Assembly: GCA_963729295.1 (NCBI GenBank)
Contig: CAVSNJ010000028.1
Coordinates: 372,001-436,000 of the forward strand
Direction: 5' to 3'
Source: DATJLY01 sp963729295
GTDB lineage: Bacteria > Pseudomonadota > Alphaproteobacteria > ATCC43930 > CGMCC-115725
Length of the DNA stretch: 64,000 bases
Part shown: piece by piece, positions 1 to 7,198 of the stretch
Position numbering within the stretch: position 1 is the first letter of the stretch
How the letters are laid out: every line of letters starts with the position of its first letter
Notes under the pieces: generated by a model
What the model was told of the DNA's origin: nothing
The model's database searches: none
The model's input: the letters and a program-made list of their open reading frames with translations, nothing else
Program-made: the position numbers and the translations under genes

Positions 1-226
1 CGGCGAGCCACCCGGTCAGCGGCGTCGCGATCGCGGCGGCGACGATATAGGAGGTGAGCACCCAGGCGATTTGATCCTGCGTCGCTTGGAGGCTGCCCTG
101 CATGTGCGGCAGCGCGACGTTCGCGATCGAGGTGTCGAGCGCCTGCATGATCGTCGCCAGCATCACGCAGATCGTGACGAGCATGCGACTGCCGCCGGCC
201 GTGCCCCGGGCGGACGCGGCGATCAT
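1..226 (-). CDS. EmrB-like MFS drug efflux permease, N-terminal fragment
   Basis: Only the first 75 codons lie in the window; the gene runs off the left edge. The reading starts at an ATG 3 bases after the stop of the HlyD-family gene. Residues about 15-35 form a first membrane helix carrying the A-L-D-x-S/T-I-A-N-V-A-L-P sequence typical of DHA2 (14-helix) proton antiporters of the EmrB/QacA type, followed by the I-A-W-V-L-T-S-Y-I-V-A-A-A-I-A-T-P-L-T-G-W-L helix 2 signature. These inner-membrane pumps pair with an EmrA/HlyD periplasmic adaptor, which is exactly the upstream neighbour. Family assignment is confident; the exported compound is unknown. Confidence 0.9.
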   Translation of the reverse strand, partial: MIAASARGTAGGSRMLVTICVMLATIMQALDTSIANVALPHMQGSLQATQDQIAWVLTSYIVAAAIATPLTGWLA

Positions 227-229
227 GGC

Positions 230-1315
230 TCAGAGCCCCAGACGCCCGAGGAAATTGTCGATCGAGACGAGGAGCGGCGTGCGGAATTGCGTATCGACCG
301 TGACATAGGCGCTCATGCCGGCGCGCAGCGGACGGTCGGGATCGGGATTGTCGATGACGAGCCGCACCGGGATGCGCTGCACCACCTTGACCCAGTTGCC
401 GCTCGAGTTCTGCGCCGGCAGCACCGAGAATTCCGAGCCCGTTCCGGCGCCGATGCTTTCGACCGTGGCGGCAAAGGTGTGGCCGGGATAGGTGTCGATG
501 TCGATATCGGCCTTCTGGCCGGGCTTCATGTGGGTGAGGTCGGTTTCCTTGTAGTCGGCCTCGATCCAGCTCTTGTTCGAGACGAGCGAGAAGGCCGGCA
601 TCGCCGCGTTGAGGTACTGGCCGATCGGCAGCTTGTCGACATTGGTGACGATGCCGTCCATCGGCGCGCTCACCACCGTGCGCGAGAGGTCGCGCTTCGC
701 CTGATCGACTTGCGCCTGCGCTTGCTCGACGAGCGGATGGTCCTCGGTGCGGATATCGGGATTGCCGCCCAAGGCCGCGAGCGTGTTGGCGATATCCTGC
801 TCGGTCGAGGCAACGCTCTGGCGCGCCATGTCGAGATTGTGGCGCGCCGCGTCGAAGGCGGATTGCGAGGCGACGTGCTCGGCGAGAAGCTGCTGCTGGC
901 GGTCGAATTCGCGCTGCTGATAGGCGAGCGTGTCCTGCGTCTGCTTGAGATCGGCGAGCTTCTCGCGATATGTGGCGCGCAGCCCGTCGATCTGCAGCTT
1001 TACCGCGGCGAGCTGCGCCGCGGCGTGGTCGAGCGCGATCTTGTAGTTGGTGTCGTCGAGCGTGAACAGCAATTGGCCGGTCTTCACCGGCTCGTTGTCG
1101 CTGACCGCGACCGCGACGACGCGGGCGCCGACGTCGGCGCTGACCGAGACGACGTCGGACTGGACGAAGGCGTCGTCGGTCTCGGCATAGCGGCCGGCGG
1201 CGAGGTACCAGTAGCCGGCGATGACGAGCAGCAGCACCGGCACCGACAGCATCAGCACGATGCGCAGTCGCCCGCGGCGCAGGCTCGAAGTGAGAACGTC
1301 GGCAGCGCTCACCAT
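230..1315 (-). CDS. HlyD/EmrA-family membrane fusion protein
   Basis: 361 residues. A single N-terminal membrane helix (about residues 18-38) is followed by the adaptor core: a biotinyl-lipoyl-like half motif (A-D-V-G-A-R-V-V-A-V, then E-P-V-K-T-G-Q-L-L-F-T-L-D-D), a long alpha-helical hairpin region (about 95-215), the second lipoyl half (A-P-M-D-G-I-V-T-N) and a beta-barrel domain. Such proteins bridge an inner-membrane MFS pump to an outer-membrane channel. The ATG overlaps the marR stop by one base (TGATG), and the EmrB-like gene follows 3 bases downstream, so marR-emrA-emrB form one operon. No TolC-type gene is visible in the window. Confidence 0.93.
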   Translation of the reverse strand: MVSAADVLTSSLRRGRLRIVLMLSVPVLLLVIAGYWYLAAGRYAETDDAFVQSDVVSVSADVGARVVAVAVSDNEPVKTGQLLFTLDDTNYKIALDHAAAQLAAVKLQIDGLRATYREKLADLKQTQDTLAYQQREFDRQQQLLAEHVASQSAFDAARHNLDMARQSVASTEQDIANTLAALGGNPDIRTEDHPLVEQAQAQVDQAKRDLSRTVVSAPMDGIVTNVDKLPIGQYLNAAMPAFSLVSNKSWIEADYKETDLTHMKPGQKADIDIDTYPGHTFAATVESIGAGTGSEFSVLPAQNSSGNWVKVVQRIPVRLVIDNPDPDRPLRAGMSAYVTVDTQFRTPLLVSIDNFLGRLGL

Positions 1316-1812
1316 CACTTCGCCTCCGCCGCGACGGGCGCGCGCGCGGCCGATGCCGGCGCATGCGCGGGTGCGCGATCGAGCAGGTTGCCGCGAACGT
1401 GTTGCAGCATGCCGAGGAGCCGGTCGCGCGCGTCCTCGTCCAAGCCCACAAGCGCCTCCATCCGCACCTCGTAGGCGACTTGCAGGATACGGTCGAACAG
1501 CGGCCGCGCCTTTTCGGTCATGTAGAGAAGCCGCGCACGGCGATCGCCGGGATCGAGGCGGCGCTCGATCCAGCCCGCCTGCTCCATGCGGTCGAGACAG
1601 CGCGCGAGCGAAATCGGCTCGAGCTCCGAAAGCTCGGCCAGGCCCGCCTGGTTGATGCCCTCGTGCAGCGCGAGGCGCGTCAGCACCTGGCATTGCGCCC
1701 GGGTGAGGCCGAGCGAGCGAGCGCGCTGGTCGAAGCGCGTGCTCATAAGGCGAGCCGTCTCGAACAGCACGTAGCCGAAGCTACGCTCGGGATCGTAGGT
1801 CGTCGTTGTCAT
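1315..1812 (-). CDS. MarR-family transcriptional regulator
   Basis: 165 residues from the ATG at 1812. The central winged helix-turn-helix (about residues 35-105) shows the MarR pattern: L-T-x-A-Q-C-Q-V-L, G-I-N-Q-A-G-L-A-E-L for the positioning helix, then C-L-D-R-M-E-Q-A-G-W-I-E-R and the wing D-P-G-D-R-R-A-R. It is the first gene of the efflux operon, so it most likely represses its own operon and responds to a pump substrate. A longer reading from 1848 exists but would place the start inside the candidate promoter, so the 1812 start is preferred. The C-terminal tail is Ala/Pro-rich. Confidence 0.9.
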   Translation of the reverse strand: MTTTTYDPERSFGYVLFETARLMSTRFDQRARSLGLTRAQCQVLTRLALHEGINQAGLAELSELEPISLARCLDRMEQAGWIERRLDPGDRRARLLYMTEKARPLFDRILQVAYEVRMEALVGLDEDARDRLLGMLQHVRGNLLDRAPAHAPASAARAPVAAEAK

Positions 1813-1819
1813 AAGCGTG

Positions 1820-1848
1820 ACTATAATAAGCCCCCTTACCTTAAGCAA
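1820..1848 (-). promoter_or_regulatory. Candidate promoter of the marR-emrAB operon, possibly leaderless
   Basis: On the minus strand a TTGCTT hexamer (1843-1848) and a TATAGT hexamer (1820-1825) are separated by exactly 17 bases. The ATG at 1812 begins 7 bases after the -10 hexamer, so transcription would start at or next to the start codon. The hexamers and spacing are seen; promoter activity is inferred. Confidence 0.55.
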
Positions 1849-1849
1849 G
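1835..1849. promoter_or_regulatory. Imperfect 15-bp palindrome over the -35 box, candidate MarR operator
   Basis: The segment reads CTTACCTTAAGCAAG on the plus strand; its outer arms CTT/AAG and a C/G pair two bases in are symmetric. It overlaps the candidate -35 hexamer of the marR operon, the place where an autorepressing MarR dimer usually binds. Binding is inferred from position and symmetry only. Confidence 0.35.
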
Positions 1850-1854
1850 CTTTG

Positions 1855-1985
1855 AAATTGGCTTCGTTCCGCAGATTAAATGTTGGTGCGCGAACCGTCC
1901 GCCCGTGCCACCGCCCCGGCCAGCACGCGCGGGGCAAATTGGCTTCGTTCCGTAAAAAGCCGAATTGGCTTCGTTCCGCAGATTT
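1855..1985. repeat. Cluster of three copies of a dispersed AATTGGCTTCGTTCCG-type repeat
   Basis: A 16-base unit AATTGGCTTCGTTCCG occurs at 1856, 1937 and 1963 (spacings 81 and 26 bases), and copies 1 and 3 extend further with CAGATT. On the opposite strand the units read CGGAACGAAGCCAATT, which in translation gives the N-E-A-N-x and G-T-K-P-I peptide strings that I recall as spurious small proteins annotated in many alphaproteobacterial genomes. This is intergenic repetitive DNA between marR and the small gene at 2064, not a gene. Confidence 0.7.
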
Positions 1986-1992
1986 AGGACCC

Positions 1993-2010
1993 GCCGGCCG
2001 CGCGGCCGGC
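1993..2010. repeat. Perfect 18-bp GC-only palindrome
   Basis: GCCGGCCGCGCGGCCGGC is perfectly self-complementary. It lies just beyond the third repeat copy and 53 bases past the stop of the minus-strand gene at 2064-2339, so it could act as a terminator-like hairpin for that gene, although no T-tract follows. Confidence 0.5.
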
Positions 2011-2063
2011 CCCGACGCCTCATACGCGCAAGGCGTGCAAGGTGAGGCGAAGCGCGCCGCCGG

Positions 2064-2339
2064 TCAAGCCTGCCCCACGCAGCAAAAGCGGTGTGGCTGG
2101 CATTCGCGGGCCGCAGGGCCGCGCGCGGCGAGGTTCTCGGCCGCCGTACGCAACAGCCCCTCGAGATGCGCGGGTTCGACCCGATCGGCGGCCATCATGG
2201 CGCGCACGATCGGATCGCTCAGCGCCTCTGCGACCGCGGGGGAAAGCCCCGCCACGACCGAATCCGCCAGGCCTTCGGCCGCCCGGTCGAGCGCGTCGGT
2301 GAAACTCTCGGTTAAGCTGTTGGGATCGAACTGGTCCAT
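2064..2339 (-). CDS. Small protein of unknown function (91 aa), divergent from tetR
   Basis: I do not recognise a family. The product is acidic and helical over its first 75 residues (starts M-D-Q-F-D-P-N-S-L-T-E), with no signal peptide or membrane helix, and ends with a tail containing two adjacent cysteines and a histidine (H-R-F-C-C-V-G). A strong ribosome site (GAGGAGA, about 7 bases upstream of the ATG) supports expression. It is divergently arranged with a TetR regulator whose candidate operators lie in the shared 101-bp gap, so TetR control is plausible. Confidence 0.6.
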   Translation of the reverse strand: MDQFDPNSLTESFTDALDRAAEGLADSVVAGLSPAVAEALSDPIVRAMMAADRVEPAHLEGLLRTAAENLAARGPAARECQPHRFCCVGQA

Positions 2340-2394
2340 TTTGGTCTCCTCGGGCGCCCGAACTGGATTTCACGTGACAGGCGCCATAGATTAT

Positions 2395-2436
2395 GATACT
2401 GAACGGTAACACCCCGGAAAGATACAGACCGGTAAC
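2395..2436 (+). promoter_or_regulatory. Two 16-bp operator-like direct repeats upstream of tetR
   Basis: GATACTGAACGGTAAC (2395-2410) and GATACAGACCGGTAAC (2421-2436) match at 14 of 16 positions and begin 26 bases apart. Each has dyad character (GATAC at the left and GGTAAC, close to its complement, at the right). They sit between the small gene at 2339 and the chosen tetR start at 2441, the expected location for autoregulatory TetR sites. Confidence 0.6.
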
Positions 2437-2440
2437 TAAC

Positions 2441-3082
2441 ATGTCAAGGGAAACGTCGCTTCTAGATTCTCCATCGGCCCCGGATATTCCCGGGCCGCCG
2501 CCGGCCGCCGCCCCGCCGCTCCCGCCCCGCGCCCGCATCCTCAAGGCCGCGCGCGAGCTCTTCTATCGCCACGGCATCCATTCGGTCGGGGTCGACGCCA
2601 TCGCCGAAGCGGCCGAGACCAATAAGATGACGCTCTATCGCCACTTCAAATCGAAGGACGAGCTGGTCTGCGAATGCCTGCGCGAAGTGGGAAGCGGGAT
2701 CGACCGCGCCTGGGCTGAGATCGAGCGCCTCCACGCCGGCGATCCGAAGGGACACCTGCTCGCCTGGCTGCGCTTCATGGGCGAGATCAAGCTTGGCAAG
2801 AACACGCGCGGCTGCGCCTTCGTCAATGCCGCGGTCGAGCTGACCAACGGCGCGCATCCGGCCCGCCGCGTGATCGAGGAGCGCAAGTCCCATTATCGCG
2901 CGAAGTGCCTCGATCTCTGCCGCAAAGCGGGCTTGCGCGATCCCGAGCTTCTGGCCGACGAACTGTTCCTCTTGAGCGAGGGCGCGCAGGTGAGCCTGCA
3001 ATGCGTCGGGCCGGAAGGCCCGGCCGCGCGCCTCGTCGAGATGTTCCACGCGCTCGTGGCGGCGCACGCGCCGCGCGATTGA
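2441..3082 (+). CDS. TetR/AcrR-family transcriptional regulator
   Basis: 213 residues from the ATG at 2441. After a Pro/Ala-rich 30-residue leader comes the TetR DNA-binding domain: R-I-L-K-A-A-R-E-L-F-Y-R-H-G-I-H-S-V-G-V-D-A-I-A, then the recognition helix T-N-K-M-T-L-Y-R-H-F-K-S-K-D-E-L-V. The remaining all-helical part is the ligand/dimer domain and keeps the G-C-x-F-V/I-N-A motif seen in TetR proteins related to electrophile and drug regulators. A start at 2393 is possible but would make the operator-like repeats coding, so 2441 is preferred despite a weak ribosome site. Target genes are probably itself and the divergent gene. Confidence 0.88.
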   Translation: MSRETSLLDSPSAPDIPGPPPAAAPPLPPRARILKAARELFYRHGIHSVGVDAIAEAAETNKMTLYRHFKSKDELVCECLREVGSGIDRAWAEIERLHAGDPKGHLLAWLRFMGEIKLGKNTRGCAFVNAAVELTNGAHPARRVIEERKSHYRAKCLDLCRKAGLRDPELLADELFLLSEGAQVSLQCVGPEGPAARLVEMFHALVAAHAPRD

Positions 3083-3151
3083 GCGCCCGTCTTTACGGTT
3101 GCCGGGGACCAACGGAAGACGCAATCTCCCGGTATCTTGGAAGAGACGCAC

Positions 3152-5206
3152 ATGACGGCGAGGATCGGGTGGCTTGCGATCTTCGCAGCGCTTGCGGCCT
3201 GCTCGCCGCAGCTTGGCCCGCCGCCCGCGAACCGCGCCGCCCAGGCGCCGAACAGCGCGCTTGCGGGCGCCAAGCCGACCATCTCCGAGGCGCTGACGGA
3301 ATGGGAGAACGGCGACACCGACAAGGCGCTCGCCAAGCTTCGCACGCTCGATGAGATCGGGTCGCTTCGTCCGCTCGCCGAAGCGGGCGATGCTTCGGCG
3401 CAAGTTGCGCTCGGCCGGGTCGTCGCCAATTCCGCCGCCGGGACCGGCCGTATCGAGGCCGCCAAATGGTATCGCGCGGCAGCCGATCAGGGCGATGCCG
3501 ACGGCGCGAACAGCCTCGGCTTCTATTATCAGAACGGCTCAGGCGGATTGGAGCAGGACCCGGGCGCGGCGCGCGCGCTTTACGAGACGGCCGTCGCCAA
3601 GGACTGGCCGCCGGCCATGACCAATCTCGGCGTGCTTTATCTCGATGGCACCGGCGTCGCGCAGGACTATGCCGAGGCAAAGCGCCTGTTCGAGCGCGCC
3701 GCGGCCATGAACCACGCGTCCGCGATGGCCGATCTCGGCCTCATCTATGCCGAGGGCAAGGGCGTGCCGGTCGATGCGAAGGTTGCGCTGGACTGGTATC
3801 GCAAAGCAGCGGATTTGGGCCTCGGCGCGGCGATGTACGCAGTCGGGCTGCGCTACGAGACCGGCAATGGCGTAACGCAGGACTATGCCGAGGCCAAGAA
3901 TTGGTATCAGCGCGGCGTCGCCAAGGGCGATGGCAACGCGATGGAACGGCTCGGCGGGTTTTATTACGGAGGCCACGACGTGCCCGTGAATTACGACGCT
4001 GCGCGCCAATTGTTCGAGGCGGCCGCGGCGAAAGGCGTGCCCAGGGGCATTACCGACCTCGCAAGCCTCTACGCCCTAGGCAAAGGCATCCCGGCTGACC
4101 AGGAAAAGGCGACGCAGCTCGACGAAGCGGCGGCCCAGAAGGGCGAGACCGAGGCAATGTCGGTGCTCAGTGCGCGCTACGAGCAAGGAGTGGGCACGGC
4201 GCGCGATTGTGCGGCGGCCGTCAAATGGGCGACCGCCGCGAGCGATCTCGGCGACGTTGCGGCAATGAACCAGCTCGCGCATCTGAAGCTCGACGGCACC
4301 TGCACGGAGAAGGACACGGCCGGCGCGCTCACCGTCCTCAAGCGCGCGGCCGGCCAGGGCGACGGCAAGGCGGACGCGACCATCGCCCGGATCTACGAGG
4401 ACGGGCTTGGCGTGCCGAAGGACGCCGAGGAAGCGATGAAATGGTACAAGCTCGCCAGCGAGCACGGCAATGGCGATGCGAATGCGAAGCGCATCGCCTT
4501 GCTCGAGGACGCCGCCGCCAAGGGCGACGGCAACGCCGTCTACGAGCTTGGGTCCGCCTACTACAACGGTTCCGGCGTGCCGAAAGATGACAAGCATGCG
4601 CGGCAACTCTTCACCCAGGCGGCGCAGCAAGGCAACGGCAACTCCGAGATTCAACTTGCCATCATGGAACGACAGGGAGTTGGTGGCCCCGTCGATCTCG
4701 AAGACGCGGTTCGACTTCTTCGGCGCGCCTCGGACCAGGGCTTGGCCTCCGCGCAGTACGATCTCGGCCTCGCCTACGAGCAAGGCAAGGGCGTCGCCGT
4801 CGACCAGGCCGCGGCGACGAAATACTGGCGCCTCGCCGCGCAACAGGGACTGCCGGCCGCGGAAGGCGGCCTTGCCTATCACCTCGAGAAGGGCGTCGGC
4901 GTAGCAGCTAATCTCGAGGAGGCAATCGTGTGGTACCGGCGCGCCGCGGAGCAGGGCCAAGCGAATGCGATGCACAATCTCGCCGGGCTCTACGCCGAGG
5001 GAAAGGGCGTCGAGCAGAACCTCGTCGAAGCCTATGTCTGGTCCAGCCTCGCCGTGAAATTTTACCCGCTCAACGAGCCGCATCGCCCCGGCGCGCTGCG
5101 GCTCGAACTCGACGTCGGCGGCAAGCTCTCGAAGGACGAGCTCGCGCGGGCGCAGGCCCGCATCGATGCGTGGAAGCCGCAGCCGGCGACCGCTCCCGGA
5201 ACATGA
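3152..5206 (+). CDS. Sel1-repeat lipoprotein (about 15 repeats)
   Basis: 684 residues. The start at 3152 has a GGAAGAG ribosome site; it gives a lipoprotein signal peptide with lipobox L-A-A-C at about residues 14-17, so the mature protein is membrane anchored, probably facing the periplasm. The rest is almost entirely Sel1-type helical repeats (pattern A-M-x-x-L-G-x-x-Y-x-x-G-x-G-V-x-x-D-x-x-x-A); I count about 15 between residues 70 and 640. Such solenoids scaffold protein-protein contacts in signalling or envelope assembly. The partner is unknown; neighbours give no clue. One unit near residue 450 lacks the central loop, and the last unit is followed by a 45-residue charged tail. Confidence 0.9.
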   Translation: MTARIGWLAIFAALAACSPQLGPPPANRAAQAPNSALAGAKPTISEALTEWENGDTDKALAKLRTLDEIGSLRPLAEAGDASAQVALGRVVANSAAGTGRIEAAKWYRAAADQGDADGANSLGFYYQNGSGGLEQDPGAARALYETAVAKDWPPAMTNLGVLYLDGTGVAQDYAEAKRLFERAAAMNHASAMADLGLIYAEGKGVPVDAKVALDWYRKAADLGLGAAMYAVGLRYETGNGVTQDYAEAKNWYQRGVAKGDGNAMERLGGFYYGGHDVPVNYDAARQLFEAAAAKGVPRGITDLASLYALGKGIPADQEKATQLDEAAAQKGETEAMSVLSARYEQGVGTARDCAAAVKWATAASDLGDVAAMNQLAHLKLDGTCTEKDTAGALTVLKRAAGQGDGKADATIARIYEDGLGVPKDAEEAMKWYKLASEHGNGDANAKRIALLEDAAAKGDGNAVYELGSAYYNGSGVPKDDKHARQLFTQAAQQGNGNSEIQLAIMERQGVGGPVDLEDAVRLLRRASDQGLASAQYDLGLAYEQGKGVAVDQAAATKYWRLAAQQGLPAAEGGLAYHLEKGVGVAANLEEAIVWYRRAAEQGQANAMHNLAGLYAEGKGVEQNLVEAYVWSSLAVKFYPLNEPHRPGALRLELDVGGKLSKDELARAQARIDAWKPQPATAPGT

Positions 5207-5265
5207 ACGGGCATGATTTCGCGGGGCGGCTGCTCTAGTCTCGCGCCTGATCGAGGGAGGAGCGG

Positions 5266-6240
5266 ATGAAGCGGCGTAAGTTGGGCGGACTCGAAGTGTC
5301 GGCGGTGGGCCTCGGCTGCATGAGCATGACGCCGATCTATGGCGAGCCGAGCGAGCCCGAAGCGATTGCGACGGTGCATCGCGCGGCCGAGCTTGGCGTC
5401 GACCTCGTCGACAGTTCCGATGCTTACGGCAACGGCCGCAACGAGGAGCTGCTCGGCCGAGCGATCAAGGGCCGCCGCGACAAGATCGTGCTCGCGACGA
5501 AATTCGGCCAGATCCGCTCGCCCGATGGCGGCGGCAGCGTGTGCGGCACGCCCGATTATGTGAAAAGCGCGTGCGAGGCGAGCTTGAAACGGCTCGACGT
5601 CGAGTGCATCGACCTCTACTACATCCATCGCGTCGATCCGAACGTGCCGATCGAGGACACGGTGGGCGCGATGGCGCGGTTGAAGGAGCAAGGCAAGATC
5701 CGCCATCTCGGCATTTCCGAATGTTCGGTCGAGACCTTGAAGCGCGCACACGAGGCGCATCCGTTGGCGGCGCTCCAGACCGAGTATTCGCTGTGGACGC
5801 GTGACGCCGAGGGTGGGCTCCTCGATACCTGCGCCGCGCTCGGCATCGGGTACGTCGCCTATGCGCCCTTGGGCCGCGGCTTCCTGACCGCCACGGTCAA
5901 CGACGCGACGCTCGGCGAAAAGGACCGGCGGCGCGAGCATCCGCGCTTTTCCAAGGACAATATGGGCCGCAACGAGCGCCTCCTGCCGACGTTGAAGGAG
6001 CTTGCACAACGCGAGCGCGTGACGCCGGCGCAGCTCGCGCTCGCGTGGGTGCTGTCCCGGCGGCCCTATATCGTGGCCCTTCCGGGGACGAAGCAGCGCC
6101 GCTGGCTCGAGGAGAACGCGCGGGCGGCCGAGCTCGCGCCGTCGCGCGAGACGCTTGCGGCGCTCGATGGCGCTTTCCCGCCCGGTGCCGCGGCCGGCAC
6201 GCGCTATCCCGAGGCACAGCTGAAGCGGCTCGGGATCTAG
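5266..6240 (+). CDS. Aldo/keto reductase
   Basis: 324 residues, a TIM-barrel NAD(P)H-dependent oxidoreductase reducing aldehydes or ketones in the cytoplasm. The catalytic tetrad is present: Asp49 and Tyr54 (V-D-S-S-D-A-Y-G), Lys79 (L-A-T-K-F-G) and His121 (Y-Y-I-H-R-V). The sequence is closest in style to the group of perakine-reductase/YakC-like enzymes (G-L-G-C-M-S-M near the N-terminus; Y-S-L-W in mid-protein; A-P-L-G-R-G-F-L-T). A strong ribosome site (GGGAGGAG) precedes the ATG. It is apparently monocistronic, converging on the minus-strand operon that ends 2 bases away. Substrate cannot be inferred. Confidence 0.92.
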   Translation: MKRRKLGGLEVSAVGLGCMSMTPIYGEPSEPEAIATVHRAAELGVDLVDSSDAYGNGRNEELLGRAIKGRRDKIVLATKFGQIRSPDGGGSVCGTPDYVKSACEASLKRLDVECIDLYYIHRVDPNVPIEDTVGAMARLKEQGKIRHLGISECSVETLKRAHEAHPLAALQTEYSLWTRDAEGGLLDTCAALGIGYVAYAPLGRGFLTATVNDATLGEKDRRREHPRFSKDNMGRNERLLPTLKELAQRERVTPAQLALAWVLSRRPYIVALPGTKQRRWLEENARAAELAPSRETLAALDGAFPPGAAAGTRYPEAQLKRLGI

Positions 6241-6242
6241 AC

Positions 6243-7187
6243 CTAGCGCGTGCGCAGGTGCGGAAAGAGGCGGAGCGCGTTCTCGCGGTTGATCGCAACC
6301 TGCTCCTCGGCCGTGAAGCCGAATTTGTCGAGGGTGGTCGCGGTCGTGACGATCGGGACCCAGGGATTGTCGCTGCCGAACAGGATCTGCGTCAGCGGCA
6401 CGAGCGCCCTGAGCCCCGCCATGTTGGGCGGGTTGATGGCGCTCGCCGTGTCGTAGAAGAGCCGTTGCAGCTCGTAGAGCACGCCGTTCGGCAGCATCTC
6501 CTTCAGTTTCGGATTGCGGCCGAGATTCGAGACGCGATGCGCGATCGGCGCGATCGTGCCGCCGCCGTGGCAGAAGATGAAGCGCAGGTCGGGATAGCGC
6601 GCGAACGTGCCGTTGATCAGGAAGCTCAGGATCGCGCGCGTCGTGTCGAAGGTGAATTCGGCGAGCGCCGAGGGGATCTGAGGCAATATCCCGGCGCAGC
6701 AGGTGGGCACGGTCGGATGCACGAACACGACGGCCTTGCGGCGGTTCATTTCGGCGAACACCGGATCGAACGCGGGCTCCCCCGGCCAGCGGTCGAGATA
6801 GCTCGTCAAGATGCCGACGCCGTCGGCGCCGAGCTTGTAGCCGTGCTCGATCTCGGCCAAGGCGCCGTCGCGGTCGGGCAGCGGGATCGCTGTGAAGAAG
6901 CCGAAGCGGCCCGGATGGTTGCGCTTCATCTCGGCCATGAACTCGTTGCACTCGCGCGCGAGGACGCGCGCATCGGCATCGTTCCCCCACCAGATGCCCG
7001 GCGTCGAGATCGAGCCCAAGGCGGTCGCGACACCATTCTCGTCCATCGCCGCGAGCGCGCGTTCGGGCGTCCAGTCGAACAGCGCCGACGGATCGCCGCC
7101 AAAGGACAGCCGCTCGCGCGCCTTCACCTTGTAGACCGGCGGCAGGACGTGGTGATGAACGTCAATGCGGCGCGGATTGTCGGCCAT
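6243..7187 (-). CDS. Amidohydrolase of the ACMSD/decarboxylase-like family
   Basis: 314 residues from the ATG at 7187 (ribosome site GGGAGAAAG). It is a metal-dependent TIM-barrel protein of the amidohydrolase_2 family, which includes aminocarboxymuconate-semialdehyde and 2,3-dihydroxybenzoate-type decarboxylases. Metal ligands are visible: V-H-H-H-V near the N-terminus (H-x-H), F-V-H-P-T, F-C-H-G-G-G and the C-terminal G-S-D-N-P-W. The P-I/T-A-I-P-L-P-D block and the W-W-G-N-D region are common in the aromatic-decarboxylase branch. It is the last gene of a five-gene minus-strand operon headed by an acyl-AMP ligase. Decarboxylation of an aromatic or muconate-type acid is the likely reaction, but the substrate is unknown. 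Confidence 0.87.
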   Translation of the reverse strand: MADNPRRIDVHHHVLPPVYKVKARERLSFGGDPSALFDWTPERALAAMDENGVATALGSISTPGIWWGNDADARVLARECNEFMAEMKRNHPGRFGFFTAIPLPDRDGALAEIEHGYKLGADGVGILTSYLDRWPGEPAFDPVFAEMNRRKAVVFVHPTVPTCCAGILPQIPSALAEFTFDTTRAILSFLINGTFARYPDLRFIFCHGGGTIAPIAHRVSNLGRNPKLKEMLPNGVLYELQRLFYDTASAINPPNMAGLRALVPLTQILFGSDNPWVPIVTTATTLDKFGFTAEEQVAINRENALRLFPHLRTR

Positions 7188-7198
7188 GTCTTTCTCCC

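Noticed and set aside
71..1474. Long plus-strand reading opposite marR-emrA
   Set aside because: Arg/Asp-rich composition typical of the antisense of GC-rich genes; the minus-strand genes have clear domains.
1841..2023. A 60-residue reading on the minus strand over the repeat cluster
   Set aside because: It consists of the translated repeat units and lacks a ribosome site; treated as repetitive intergenic DNA.
1993..2063. A mobile element or attachment site in the repeat region
   Set aside because: No transposase, target duplication or terminal repeats; only palindromes and short repeats are visible.
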